Program-made: the position numbers and the translations under genes | From: Silene latifolia | Lineage: Eukaryota; Streptophyta; Magnoliopsida; Caryophyllales; Caryophyllaceae | Direction: 5' to 3' | DNA length: 64,000 nucleotides | Assembly (NCBI RefSeq): GCF_048544455.1 | Contig: NC_133538.1 | Location: 43,002,969 to 43,066,968, forward strand | Part shown: positions 1-11,053 of the stretch, piece after piece | How the letters are laid out: the number at the start of each line of letters is the position of its first letter | How positions within the stretch are numbered: the stretch's first letter is position 1 | The notes under the pieces: model-generated | The model's input: the letters and a program-made list of their open reading frames with translations, nothing else | What the model was told of the DNA's origin: nothing | The model's database searches: none

Positions 1-169
1 ATTCTAATAGTAAATTGGACAATTAACCGAATTAAGATGTCATTCATTAAAAACAAGTGTTACAAACACGATTAAAAACGAAATACTTACAAACAAGAAT
101 GATAGTTAACTTAAATATAAGTCATCACATAAGCATAAGCATAAATGATAAAGGAAATATTAAATCTTT

Positions 170-640
170 TACTCCCTTCTTAGTCGTTTATTCACGGGAG
201 GAGAATGAACGCTGCTTTCGCCCTCTCGCAACTCCTTTTTCAGATTATTCCTGTAACCTTCCATCTCTTCAATAGCATTGACAACAAGAGGCCACTTTCT
301 GTTAATCGAAGGGTTGAGTTTAGCATATGACTCCCTAAGAGTCAGTAACACCAAGGAGAAATTGACGGTCTAAATCGGTTTGATGAATTTCTTGACTTAT
401 TTTCTTCTAGTTTGTTTCCCAATACACTTGTTTTCCGCCATCATAAACTTGAGATGAGCTTGACATTGTTCAAGTCATTTTCAAGCACTTGTACTCGTTC
501 TAGCATTTCTATTACCTTACTATCGGATGATATAACCCGCTCAAGTAATGAATCTCTATGCCTTGTCATTTCTTCCAGTTCAAACTTGATGTCTTCTAGT
601 TTCCTTTGTTTTCGTTCCATTTTTCTCTTCTTTGCAAAAA
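170..640 (-). pseudogene. Coiled-coil ORF, frame-broken, downstream of the Ulp1-type element gene
   Basis: Read on the minus strand from about 640, a Lys/Glu-rich heptad-like stretch begins MERKQRKLEDIKFELEEM and continues for about 60 residues with leucines at coiled-coil spacing. It then reaches a stop. The next frame continues with QAHLKFMMAENK, and a further open stretch (354-169) has the sequence around LNPSINRKWPLVVNAIEEME and ends in the basic tail VNKRLRRE. At least two frame changes are needed to connect the parts, so I treat this as a decayed gene or the last exons of the gene upstream. I do not recognise a named family. Coiled-coil accessory proteins are common in plant DNA transposons, and its position 3' of the Ulp1 modules on the same strand suggests it belongs to the same element. 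A poly-A tract of about 24 bases (637-662) lies just upstream on the plus-strand numbering. Confidence 0.4.
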
Positions 641-679
641 AAAAAAAAAAAAAAAAAAAAAAACTATTAAAATAGAAAA

Positions 680-1755
680 ATAAATTGTTTTCCCTAAATT
701 AGAGAAAACAAAATCTATTTATAAACAAACACAAACTGTTTTCCCTCAATTAGATCAAGGTAGTCATATAATAAATGAAATTTTAGCAACAATTGTAATA
801 TTAAACCATCCATAATCTTTATAGATATTTAATATTACAAAGATTAAAAAAATTAGACATGAAAAACCTTTGAATTTGTCTTAGCTTATTTTTTTGTTTA
901 GAAAATGAAGTGTAAATGTTGAATGAAAATGAGATTATTTATAGATAATTGAAAAAAACAAAACAGTTTAAAAAAAAAAAAAAAAATAACTGCCTTGAAA
1001 AATGTCACTTTGAACAAAGTGAAAAACTGTTTTAGAAAGATAACTGCTGCAGATTGTAGAATTCAAAGCGTCAAAACCGTCTATTCTGATAACATAATTG
1101 TGTTTTTTTAAAATGAGATTATTTATAGATAATTGTGAAAAACAAAACAGTTATTTTTTTAAAAAAAAATTAATCGCTTTAAAAACCACTTTTATTAACT
1201 GCTTTGAAAACTGTTTTTAAATGATGATTGATGTTAACCAGTGCATGTTCCCCATAATTAAGTCCAGATTATAAATGTCTTTTGCAGAGTGGAGAATTCA
1301 AAGCGTCAAAATCTTTTATTATAATTTTCATTTATTACTATCACAGTGTTACAATAACATTATTTTCATTTTGTCTCGACTTTTTTTGTTTAAAAAAAAA
1401 ACACTAACATTTTAAAAACTGTTTTCAAAATTAAATGCTTTAAAAAAACAGTTAATTTTTGAATTCGAAAAGACAAAATAAGACATGAAATTTATCCAAC
1501 CCATGTTTCGTTTTCCCTATGAAGTGCAGTTATAACAGCTGCAAGAGTGAAAAATTCAAAACGTCAAATTATGTTTTCTCTTTTCACTTTTGTAATCTGT
1601 CACACTTTATTCTGATAACATAGTTAATGAATTACTCATATAATAAGTTCTTTATAAGAAACAAACTTATTTGTAATATATTCCAAAATATTCCAAAATA
1701 TGTTACACTGTCTATGACAGCCACTATTACGTTGTTAAAGTAACATTGTTTTAGA
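680..1755. repeat. AT-rich non-coding stretch with degenerate internal repeats
   Basis: There is no credible coding sequence. A segment around GAGATTATTTATAGATAATT occurs at about 930 and again at about 1,114. A motif of the form GAATTCAAAGCGTCAAAA occurs at about 1,059 and 1,294, with a weaker copy at about 1,551. The spacings of roughly 185 and 240 bases suggest old local duplications. This is the 3' flank or 3' UTR side of the minus-strand element gene. Confidence 0.5.
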
Positions 1756-1760
1756 GTACA

Positions 1761-3031
1761 TCACTTGATTTTCACTTTAAAACGAAGTACATGCATTTCG
1801 GTGTTGAGTGGCTTCGGTTCATTCTCAATCGGTGGTTCTTTGTCTGACAATTCATCTTCCGTTCCCTTCCCTTTGAGCATTCTAGCGGCTTCCCTCCTTG
1901 CAGCTATATCAGGCCAGATTGTTTTCTTTGATTTTTTGAAGATTTCAACAGCGTCCAACAATTCAGCCCGTATTTTGTTGATGTCAGCCATGAGCAAACA
2001 TGCAGCAATTTGGGAAGCACATGCCTGCCGATAAAATGTGTTGTTGAGCAAAGAAGACTTGTTTGCATATCCCAAAAAATTGGAGACGGCTGTCATAGTG
2101 ATACAGGCTGACTCTTCAAATACGGAAGCCCGTTTCTGCCATTTAAACTTCACATTTACCACAGGATAGCGGAGCATTTAAGTGACCCTCACATCGCCCT
2201 TTGTGTCTAGGTAGTCACTCATGCAACCAGCCTGTCAGAAACAGAACATTAATTTTCTTTTACTATCAATTAAGAAATCGAGTAATCAACAATGTTACAA
2301 AGATAGGTGTAACAAAGAACAAACAACATAAAAATGTTACAAAGATAGGTATTCTTTGTAACACTCAAATCTGAAATCTGTAAACATACAATTTGACAAC
2401 TCGGGGGACTTCTTCACGCCATTGCGATGTCGTAAGTGAATGAAGACTCCCAGTTAGCATACGATTGACTGTCGATCACACTAATCTATTTGTTGAGGAA
2501 ATTAATACACACACAGAAATAGTGATAGCCAGCCAAACAAGGTATAAAAATAAGTTCGGCATCAAGTCTGTAATTTGCTTTGCTCGCGTTGATGAAATTA
2601 TCCCAAATTTCAAACAACTCGTTCTTTATATCGACGTTCACTATCCTCCCGCATCACAAACCAGTAGAGCATCTTTGTAGTTTTAAAAAAAAATTAAAAA
2701 AAAATGTAAGGGTTAGATTTCCCTTATAAAAGAATCATATGTTATTGAACGAATGCGGACATTTAACACCAATGCAACTTATCATGTGACCTAGTCCTAA
2801 GTAAAGTATGGTTGGCCCTCCCGCCCTTGTGCCTCTTTTCTTTTTCTTGACATAATTCAAGAGTAGAGACCAGCATTCAAACACCATCCAATTTGTGTGA
2901 CTCCTAGGACGTAGTGAGATTATATCGGCTCTTGTCAACCTCCCGTTGTCTCCAAACGCAGCCCAGGATCTCACTATTACGAACCATAAGAGTCGATTAC
3001 TCAAGAGTTTTCGCGAAAATTGATGTAACAT
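1761..3031 (-). pseudogene. Second Ulp1/C48-like module, degenerate catalytic region
   Basis: Minus-strand exons repeat the order seen in the protease module next door. An exon at 3,031-2,735 contains GRLTRADIISLRPRSHTNW followed by ECWSLLLN. An exon near 2,640-2,455 contains LIFIPCLAGYHYFCVCINF followed by an in-frame TAG and then VIDS. A short exon near 2,225 reads MSDYLDTKGD. The last ORF (2,177-1,761, 138 codons) starts VVNVKFKWQ and ends in an acidic/basic tail. In the neighbouring module the last exon has VDCGVF after NVKFKWQ. Here the matching segment reads ESACITM, so the Asp and Gly beside the cysteine are changed. A His (GYHYF) and an Asp (VIDS) remain in the expected places. Stop codons and missing splice continuity make a working enzyme unlikely. 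The simplest reading is a tandem duplication of the protease module followed by decay. Confidence 0.55.
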
Positions 3032-3105
3032 AAACAGTGTTTAAAAAACACTTTTACAGAAACAGTGTAACAATAACACTTTTACAGTAACAACAAGTAT
3101 TTTAC

Positions 3106-4975
3106 CTTTTGTGGAAGTCGATATCATCCATAAACGCATAATCAAGAACGTGCCTTCTCAGATTAGTTGTCTTTGGACAGCGATTTCGATTTGCTCTCAC
3201 AAATTCAGAGACTAGGAATATATCACCGTCAATTTCACCGTGACCTAGAGAACATCCCATAGCATCATCTTTATGAAATTTAAATATTATCTCCTCATCT
3301 TCACCAATTACTCTAGGAGAACGCTTGTAAGCAACCGACTTCACCCTCACTGTTTTGGGCTCTTTCTCCTTTTGTTTTTCCTGTGGCTTCTTTGTTTTTT
3401 CCTCTTCCTTTTTTTCCTCTTCCTTTTTTTCCTTCTTCTCTTCCACCTTCTTTTTTTGCAAAGACTTTTCCTTGTTGTTCCCTTTCATTCCTGAATTTTG
3501 ATATCCTCCCTTGCACCTCTTTTCGTACTTGATTCAAGTCGCTAAGAACAAGTATTGCACATATTTCAAAGACGGTACAACATTCTTTTCCGTTCATCCA
3601 CCATTTCGAGTCAAAAACCTTCCCCGTGTAGAAAGCCATGTGCATCATCATGAAAACCCCACAATCCACATTTTTTGCAATGCTCTGCCATTTAAATTTC
3701 ACATTCTGCAGTGGAAACTTTCCACTTTTGAGCCTTTGCAATTTGCATTTACGACAACATTTTCCCCACGATATTTGCCCGCACAAAAAATAATATTGTT
3801 CTTTGTATCTATGTTACTGTAACAATGATTTCCAAATTTTTAATGGAAATTTAAAAGTATAATATTGTTACTGTAAGTAGAGAAACTTACCGCATTTCTT
3901 GCCATTTTTGCTTTTCGGGATCTGGCATATAAGGGTTTGTTGTCTAGGTAGTCAACGGTTTGCGACATGAAATTTATGCAAGCACAGAAAAAGTGGTCCT
4001 CCAGAATGAGTGGAATGAATATCTGCAATTAAGCAGATATATATCATTGCTAAACAGAACTTCTATACACTCTACCTATATAAGAATAAAAAAAATATTA
4101 ACAGTAATGTGGTTTACCATATCACAGTCGAAATTCAGTGGACTCGGGTTGTATTTGATCCACTGTGTGAAGGACAGCAAAACGTCACCTTCTAAATGTC
4201 TGTTTTGAACGGGTTTTCCAACAGACATAGTTGTTAATGCGTCCTACAAAAATAAATATAAATACAAAGTCAATAAATATTATAGAAACACAAAATCAAT
4301 AAGAATAAAAATTTATTTATTACAGTAACATACAGATTGACCCAAGCCCATGAAGATCCTCAATGGTGTATCACTTGCTACCTTTCTGGAGATTAGGTCA
4401 TTGAGCAACATTGACCAACATTCAGTCACCATTATATAAATAAGCTCACCAGGAGCCAATGAAATTAAATCTTCCCTTGGAATGAAGTGATACTTCCCAT
4501 ACGAGACAAGCCTTTCCCTGTTGGACAATGAGATGTAATAGTCGAACACCTTTTAATAGAGTAACAGTTTAACGAAAACTATTCATTGAAACAGTATTCA
4601 CTTGCAAAGTAAAACGTTTTGTTTATCACAAGTGCAAGAGTAAATAAAGTACCCACGTATCCGAGAGGTTCTCGTCATCGTCGAAAAAACAATAGTCAAT
4701 TGTTTCTTTCCTAACTTCAAGAATAGGCGTCATTATCTCCTTATGTTTTATCATAGTCTTGGACACAAGTGTTAGATCCGGAGCTGGTAGGCCACATTCG
4801 ATTGTGCGGCCGTAGCAAGGATCCATCACGCGCATCCGTCTTGATTGTTTCGACATGTAACAAATAGTGGTCGCCGATATCTTCGTCGTAATCATTATAC
4901 GAGGATCTCATCATCGCAATCATCGACAATATCAACTTCATCATCGTCGTCATCTTCGCTACCCGACGCACCGAG
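3106..4975 (-). pseudogene. Ulp1-like cysteine protease (C48) module of a transposable-element gene
   Basis: At least five minus-strand exons can be followed with GT-AG borders: about 4,975-4,657, 4,549-4,334, 4,243-4,118, 4,022-3,891 and about 3,786-3,106. The exon at 4,549-4,334 contains YHFIPREDLISLAPGE and TECWSMLLN. The exon at 4,022-3,891 contains IFIPLILEDHFFCACINF and VDYLDN, which supply the His and Asp expected in a Ulp1/SUMO-protease fold. The last exon has NVDCGVFMMMHM with the catalytic Cys, then a helical region and a Lys/Glu-rich tail. A one-base frame change near 3,488 breaks that exon. It then runs into RRHVLDYAFMDDIDFHK, which resembles the start of the first exon (ETIDYCFFDDDENLSD) and leads by a good donor into the second module. 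The family cleaves SUMO-like substrates in host proteins. In plant transposons its role is unknown. Confidence 0.65.
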
Positions 4976-5484
4976 TAGTTATTGGTTCTTCGTCGCCAAC
5001 TGTCTCATCATCGCCTCACTTTGGTTTTTCTCCTTCCTCGCCTTTTTCATCATTCCCATCGGCGTCTTCATTACCAGTTGCTTCATCCTCCTTCTTTGTT
5101 ATCTTCGTTTTTATCGCCAAAGACCTTTGTCTTCATCTTTATCATCATCATTCTCTTCATCTGGTTTTTCATTCCCATCATCCTCTTCTTCATCTTTATC
5201 GTCATCTTCCTTTTCATTTCCCTCATTGGTTGGTTGGTCATCAACCTGGCCTGATGCATCATCATCGGCCTCTTCCTTGTTATCTGTGGCACAAGTAATT
5301 GAATTGAATATAAATTACTAATTTTTTTCGGACCAACAATGCCTCATAGTTATACTAACAATGTTTCTTTGTAAATTTGCTACTTCAATTACCTTGAAAG
5401 AACCTTCTTCACCGCCTCGATCGTTGGTTCTCTTGACTTGGCCGATGCATCATCTTTGGCCTCTTCCTTGTCATCCGTAGCGAT

Positions 5485-5576
<92 letters not shown>

Positions 5577-7002
5577 TCAGAAACTTCGATAAAACTACGA
5601 CACGATAAGAATGTTTACGATAACAATGATGCTAACAATTGTTACATCGGCTAATACAACGAGTGCAAATAGATTTCTCTATTACCTTCGGAGATCCTTC
5701 TTCACCGCCTCATTGCAGGTTGTCTTGAGGCTTGCACGATTCATCAACTTCCGCCTCTTCCTCGTCATCGTGTCACGAGTAATTGGATTCAATATATATT
5801 AATAATTTTTCTTTGAACCAAAAAAGGCACAATAGATACACTTTGTAAATTTCTGTTAAAATTACGTCACGGTAACATTGTTACTGATTACATCCTCGAC
5901 ACAACGAGTTTAAATAGATTCCTCAATTACCTTCGGAGATGCCTCTTCACCCGCCTCACTAGTTGGGTTATCTTGGTGGCTTTGATGCATCACCTTCGGC
6001 CTCTTCTTTGTCATCCGTAGCGAGATAATGAATGAAAATATATTACTAAATTGTTTGTTAAAAAATCACCCGATGAATGAAAGCCTATAACAGCATTACA
6101 CTATTACCTTCACCAGATCCATCTTCTGGCTCGCTAGTTGTTTTGTCACCCTGCCCTGACGCATCATATTCATCAGCATCATCGTTTTCATCTAAAAGGA
6201 AAGTAATTGATTATTAGTAATTATTTGTAAAATGAAAACTCTATAACAGCGATGATGTAACAGTGTTAGTACAAGTGATTATATTATTGTAGTAGTGTTA
6301 CTATATTACCTTCATCAGATGCATCTTTATCATCCTCGCCACTCCCCTCTTTGTCGTCTTCATTTTCTTCGTCTTTATCATCCTCCTCCTCTTCATCTCC
6401 GTCATCCTCTTGACCTTTGCCAGATTCATCCTCTTCATCTGCATCATCGTCTTCATCTGCATCATCCTTTTCCTCTACATCATCCTCTTCATCTGCATCA
6501 GAAGTAAGTAATTGAACATTATATTACTAACTATTAATATATATAACATATTACAGTAACAGTGTTATTATAAAACTATAACTAAAAGTAATAACAAGAT
6601 AACAACATTACTCGATCTATTACCTTCACCAGATTGGCTTTCAACATCCTTTACATCCTCCTCTTTGTCCTCTTGGTCTTCTTCCTCTTCATCCTCCTTT
6701 TCCTTTTCATCATGTTCATCGTCTTCCTCCTCATCGGCACTTTCTTCATCGTTATCTATGTCCGTGCCACCCTCTTGAAGCCTCTTGTTTTTAAGACGAC
6801 TCTCAACATCGCCGCCATCGTCATCCCCGTCCTCATCATCATCCTCTCCATCATCGGTCCCGTCATCATCGTTGCCATCATCGATTCCGTCCTCATCATC
6901 ACTTTCCACTCCACCCTCCATCTCATCTTGCCTGTCCTCGTCATGAACCTCCTCATCCTCTTCATCATCTTCTTCATGATGTTGCTCACTTAAACTGCTC
7001 AA
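4960..7002 (-). pseudogene. Acidic (Asp/Glu-rich) exon array of the Ulp1-type element gene
   Basis: Minus-strand reading gives a chain of short exons dominated by Asp, Glu and Ser. The longest is at 7,002-6,568 and starts MSSLSEQHHEEDDEEDEEVH. Others lie near 6,500-6,300, 6,195-6,105, 6,025-5,930, 5,770-5,680, 5,490-5,393 and 5,300-4,960. Five of the smaller ones are clearly related and contain versions of DDASGQ or DDASAK preceded by KEEA. Each is followed by a short AT-rich intron with TAATTGAAT and GTAACA/TGTTAC motifs. Stops occur in at least one exon, for example near 5,713. The array lies between the N-terminal domain and the protease module, so it is probably a flexible acidic linker. 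The plus-strand Ser/Phe-rich ORFs here are shadows of this. Confidence 0.5.
5489..5574. repeat. (AT)n microsatellite, about 43 units
   Basis: An uninterrupted AT dinucleotide tract of about 86 bases. It sits in an intron of the acidic exon array, directly after TAATTGA, which also ends several neighbouring exon copies. Confidence 0.95.
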
Positions 7003-7089
7003 TACCTCCTTTACCAGGATTCTAACTTAACTGTCCTAGGACTTTTCTCTCGTTGGAAATGGTTCCAACTTCCTACGACTTTGGACCTT

Positions 7090-8460
7090 GTATATACCGG
7101 AAGTCATTCGCCCTCCTCTTCAACGATTCACCTTTCGCACAACATCTTCGGCATATTTAAGGTATTCGGGCTTTAGTGGTGATTTACTTTTTTGCTTTGA
7201 TTCGAAAACCTTCATCGAGCAAATCTCTCGTGAACAAGGTTGGAATCCCTTCTATACATCGCAACATCAGTCGGTCTCCTAAGTCAATAAACCAGACAGA
7301 AAGAAACGAATTAGATACCAGATTTGGGAGTTGTAACAATTGCAGACAATTAAATTTATAAAAACAACTCACATCAACAACTTTTTCCTTCAACTCGGCA
7401 TCTGTTTCAATGCCAGGAAGCTTCTCCATCAAGATGTACTCCCTTCCCTCCCTACTCTTAAGAAAAACTGTCTCGTCATCCTCACCCTCATCAGATTCTG
7501 CCCATCCTATTTACAGAAACATATTAGTAATTAGTAATTAATATTAATAATTAACAATATAGTAAGGTAACAAGATAATGTTATTATAGTAAAGCCATTA
7601 CGATAGAACGATATTACGGTGACCATATTACGGTGATATATTACACCGACGGTGGCACATTACCTTCAGCTCGGGATCCCTTCCCAAGACAAATAGGATA
7701 GACAGTTTCGACATCTCATCGGCTCCTAGATAACCAATCTTTCCTTCGTCTTTGACTCTTTTTGAAAGACTTTCATCTGTCCAATGCTTTGTATCGAGGT
7801 AAGTCGATTGGTTGTACCTCGCCATGGAACTCAAACCGGTGAATGTAGGCTAACGAGCACCACAATACACCCACAAAGACACTTAACCGTTCCTGTCTTC
7901 AACCCCTTGACACCCTCAGATACCTTCTCAAAGACATACTTTGACCAATTAAAACCTTTTATTTTTTCAACATCGTCCACACCTTCAACGACTGAAATCA
8001 ACAGAATAATTTGGAGTCGGCGCTAAAAAAGTGGAGAGCGCATAAAGAACGAACACCTGCTTGAACTCATCACCGCAAGCACCCTTGTTATTCTTAAACC
8101 AACTAGTCACCAAATCTAGCTTGATGTTACTGTCTTTGTAGAGATGTTGAACTTCCTTCTCCATTTGTTTTTAACTCGGTGTCCTCGGCTGGGATCCGCG
8201 ACCGATCGCGGTCAGACCACGTTATTACCCTTCACCGGCAAAGTAAAAATAGGTCATGAACATCATACTTTGACAAAGACAAACTCCTCTGTTTTGATAA
8301 CATGAACCTTGAAACTGTCGTAATCAAAAACCTCAACAAGCAAGTCTCATTGCCCGAAAGGGACTACTGATATATTCATCTTCAATAGTCCTCCAAAACC
8401 AATTTCTTTAATGGCTTTCTTTTGCTTTACGGAAAACTTGCTCATAACATCGACCAACGA
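7090..8460 (-). pseudogene. Conserved N-terminal domain of the Ulp1-type element gene
   Basis: The minus strand from about 8,446 reads MSKFSVKQKKAIKEIGFGGL, then LKMNISVVPFGQ, a TGA stop, and LLVEVFDYDSFKVHVIKTEE. From general knowledge, an IGFGGLL-type domain of this kind precedes Ulp1 modules in element proteins of Caryophyllales plants. A second exon (about 7,860-7,630) contains AYIHRFEFHGEVQPIDLP, then changes frame into WTDESLSKRVKDEGKIGYLG and ends at a good donor (AAG/GTAATG). A third open stretch (7,432-7,100) contains MEKLPGIETDAELKEKVVDV. At least one stop and one frame change show that the gene is no longer intact. The function of the domain is unknown to me. Confidence 0.45.
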
Positions 8461-8636
8461 TCGGGCCCCGCACTTAGTTGGGTATTTATTCGATCTGTAA
8501 TAAGGAAGTGTAAATTAGCACCACCGCTAAACAGTGTGACACTATTTTATGCCAACAAACCAGCAAACCAGAAATCAACAAAACAAGGATACGAAAAGGT
8601 ATTACTGTAACACTGAAACTTTAAACAACTCAACAC

Positions 8637-8782
8637 GGCGAACAAATAAATCAGTAGAAAAGAGAACGGTAATACACATTAATTGCTCATTTATTACAAA
8701 TTATTAACCCTAATTTTGAAGCGAAAAACTAGAACGCATAAAATCAATTACTCACTTCGAGCAAAACAGTTAGGCTAAATTT
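8637..8782 (-). repeat. Leader-like segment, copy 1 of a duplicated 5' region
   Basis: A stretch of about 145 bases, recognisable by GCTCATTTATTACAAAT, AACCCTAATTTTGAAGCG and CTTCGAGCAAAACAGTTAG, occurs here and again at 12,509-12,654 with about 90% identity by eye. On the minus strand it has the AAATTAGGGTT look of a plant 5' UTR. It is followed by an ACAACAACAATAACAACAAG simple repeat in both places. It suggests that the 5' leader or promoter-proximal region of the minus-strand gene was duplicated. Confidence 0.75.
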
Positions 8783-8898
8783 ATTACGAATCAATATAAT
8801 CGACACAAACAACAACAATAACAACAAGAACAACAACAACCTAATTTTTAAATGGAAAATTAATTTCCTTCTAAGATCAATTAACAAACAAGTATAAT

Positions 8899-9012
8899 CG
8901 ACAATGTTACAAAGACATCATTACGAGTAGCACTAAATAGCATAAAAATGTTACGAGATAGGTGCTCTTTGTAACACCGAAATAAATCAAACTTTAAACA
9001 TACAAGTTTTGG
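8899..9012. repeat. TGTTACAAAG segment, copy of 2,286-2,400
   Basis: The sequence here, with CAATGTTACAAAGA, AACATAAAAATGTTAC-type and AGATAGGTGCTCTTTGTAACAC motifs, matches 2,286-2,400 (CAATGTTACAAAGATAGG and AGATAGGTATTCTTTGTAAC). Both copies lie in non-coding parts of the minus-strand gene, about 6.6 kb apart. They carry inverted pairs of TGTTACAAAG and CTTTGTAACA, so they could form hairpins. Confidence 0.65.
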
Positions 9013-9019
9013 CCACTAG

Positions 9020-9337
9020 AAAGACACATACTTTTTTAAGACCTCTTCTTTTTCACCTTCACCACCGTCTTGGCTGGTCTCTTCTCTCGTTTTAGCCATC
9101 TTCGACATTTTGGAGTTGACGCTCGAGTCATCCGAAACCTCATAATCTCTATCACTTTCTTCTTCAGATGACATGGGCTTATCTCTAGGTCTCTTTTTTG
9201 TTACTCGTCTTGGTTTCTTTATTTCGCCACCTTTTTTGGCACTTTGGTTTCTTTTTCTTTTTACGACACCTTCACGCTCTCTTTCTTGCTTACTACCTTT
9301 TCTCGTGTTGGCTCTTTTGCATTGAAACTTTCTTTTT
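9020..9337 (-). pseudogene. Ser/Glu- and Lys-rich exon of the element gene, 3' part
   Basis: The minus strand reads KRPRDKPMSSEEESDRDYEV, then SDDSSVNSKMSKMAKTREET, and a Glu/Lys-rich end before a donor-like GTATGTGT near 9,030. Upstream it joins the Lys-rich exon at 10,216-10,860 once the hAT element between them is ignored. It shows no named domain. Its composition is that of a disordered basic/acidic linker. Confidence 0.35.
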
Positions 9338-9345
9338 GCTACAAC

Positions 9346-10207
9346 TAGAGGTGATCAAAAGCGGGCTTGGGCCACCTCTTCTCGTCACGGGCCGGGCCCA
9401 CCACCCTTTGTTATAGCTAAAAAAGTGTCCGGCGGGCCTTATAATCTAGCCCGAGTCCGCTAAAATTTGTCATTTCAATGTCCGTACCCGCCCACTTTAA
9501 GAGAAGCGGGCGGCCCTTACATTGGATTTCGACTTAAATCAAATACAGAAATTAGTGTTTCTATTAAAACACGAGTTTTTTTATCGCTACATCCCTCTAA
9601 AACTTAACAATTGTCTTTAAAAGCTTACCCTTAAGAAAGTATACTAATTTTCAAAAGATAAGTTTACTAGAATTTGGAAAAAACACAAGTTTGGCAATGT
9701 TCTAATTTTTTCTACTACAAACATCAAAAGTTCATTTTTAAGTTAGTATTTGTGCGGCATTGTTAGCGGTTACATACACTCCCGTGTAAATACTTGAAAG
9801 GTACTATCTTTATAGACAATCCCGTTAGCATGTCCATTTTAGGAGAATCTTTATACGACAAGTGTAAATATCAACAATCTCCCACTTATACGTAAGGCAT
9901 AAATATTCATTTTTGCAACCTAATTGGTTTAGAGTGTACAAATTGTAAATGAAATGAGTAGAGAACGTCGGAGGATTGAGAGTTTGAAGACTTTTATGAG
10001 GTTACTTTTAATAGCGGGCCTAGCGGGTCGTCCATGGGCAATTTTGTTTAGTCCAAGCCCGCCCATTTATTCTAGCGGGCCTAGTTTTCTTGTCCGTTAC
10101 CCGTTTAATTTTTGTTTTTTCTTGTCCAAGCCCGCTATTTTAGCGGGCCGAACATTATACGATAATTAAATGATCAACGGGCCGGCCCGTATGACTTGAT
10201 CGATCTA
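9346..10207. mobile_element. Non-autonomous hAT-like element, 862 bp, 8-bp TSD
   Basis: An 8-bp direct repeat GCTACAAC flanks the element exactly (9,338-9,345 and 10,208-10,215). The element starts TAGAGGTGATCAAAAGCGGG and ends GACTTGATCGATCTA, so its ends are an imperfect inverted repeat beginning TAGA. The subterminal parts are rich in GCGGGC, GGCCCG and GGGCCGG blocks, while the middle is AT-rich and non-coding. An 8-bp duplication and TA(G/A)-type ends are typical of the hAT superfamily. No transposase ORF is present. It sits inside a Lys-rich exon of the minus-strand gene and disrupts it. Confidence 0.85.
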
Positions 10208-10215
10208 GCTACAAC

Positions 10216-10860
10216 CTTCTGCGCCGTCTTTTGTTTGGGCACCTTCTTTGCCACCTCTTCTGTCACCAACTCTGCTTTATAATGAGATTTAAACATGGCC
10301 ATTCTTTGTCTTGGTCGACCCTTTATTCTGATAACTTTTTGGGCACCTCTTCTTTTGTCTCCTTTGCAACCGATTTTGATTGCTTAGTCGCTGCCTTTAA
10401 CGTTGGCACAGTTGTTGCCTTTTGAGGAGGTGCACTTGCTTGCTTCTCAATGGCCACCGATTGCTCCTTCGACAACACTGGCACATCATGCGACGGCTTT
10501 TCTGCTGCCTTCTTCCTCGGCACATTGGTTTCTTTTTTACTTTGCTTTGGATCGGAACATTCGCGACTGCTCCTTTGGTATCTTCTTTGCTTGGGCTTAA
10601 GCACCTTTTCGAGTAGGCACCTTACTTTCCTTCACCGGCACCTTTTTGAAGGAGCGGTGTTGCCCAGGCGTAGACTCTCTGTAGGCACCTTCGTCGTCTT
10701 TTTCACTTTGTAGGATTTGACACTTTTTCGGTCTCGCATCTTCTTAGTCGGCTTTGGCACGTTCTCTGTCGGCACCTTTTTGCTCTGTGGCTTCTCTGAT
10801 GCGGCCACTTTAGCCTTCTTAGTGGGAGCTGATTTCTCAGGTACCTCTTCTTTCCTGACA
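10216..10860 (-). pseudogene. Lys-rich repeat exon of the element gene
   Basis: The minus strand encodes basic, Pro/Thr/Ser-rich sequence such as PEKSAPTKKAKVAASEKPQ, SKKVPTENVPKPTKK and KKTTKVPTESLRLG. Downstream are VPRKKAAEKPSHDVPV and KATTVPTLKAATKQSKS, ending KETKEEVPKKLSE. The repeated unit is roughly P-T-K-K-A-K-V followed by K-K-V-P-T. Several frame changes are needed to read through. It resembles a disordered, nuclear-type basic region. The same unit recurs in three exons further upstream (11.06-12.17 kb). Confidence 0.45.
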
Positions 10861-11053
10861 TTTTTATTTTCAAAAATTAAAATCAGAAGTTTACAATAAC
10901 AATATAACAGACAACTATTAAATTGAAAAGGAATGATGGTAGTCAAGTCATTGAAGAAATGACAAATGGAATACGAATAATGGCGGTCGAATAATTTTTT
11001 AAAGATCAATTGATTCTGTTTTACTGTAACAATGAGACAATATATAATAAACC

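Noticed and set aside
4845-5321. Three overlapping plus-strand Ser/His-rich ORFs
   Set aside because: These are antisense shadows of the acidic exon. Low complexity in all frames, no start context or domain.
6634-6993. Hydrophobic plus-strand ORF (119 codons) looking like a membrane protein
   Set aside because: It is the antisense of the Asp/Glu-rich exon at 7,002-6,568. GAT/GAA codons read backwards give Ile, Phe and Leu.
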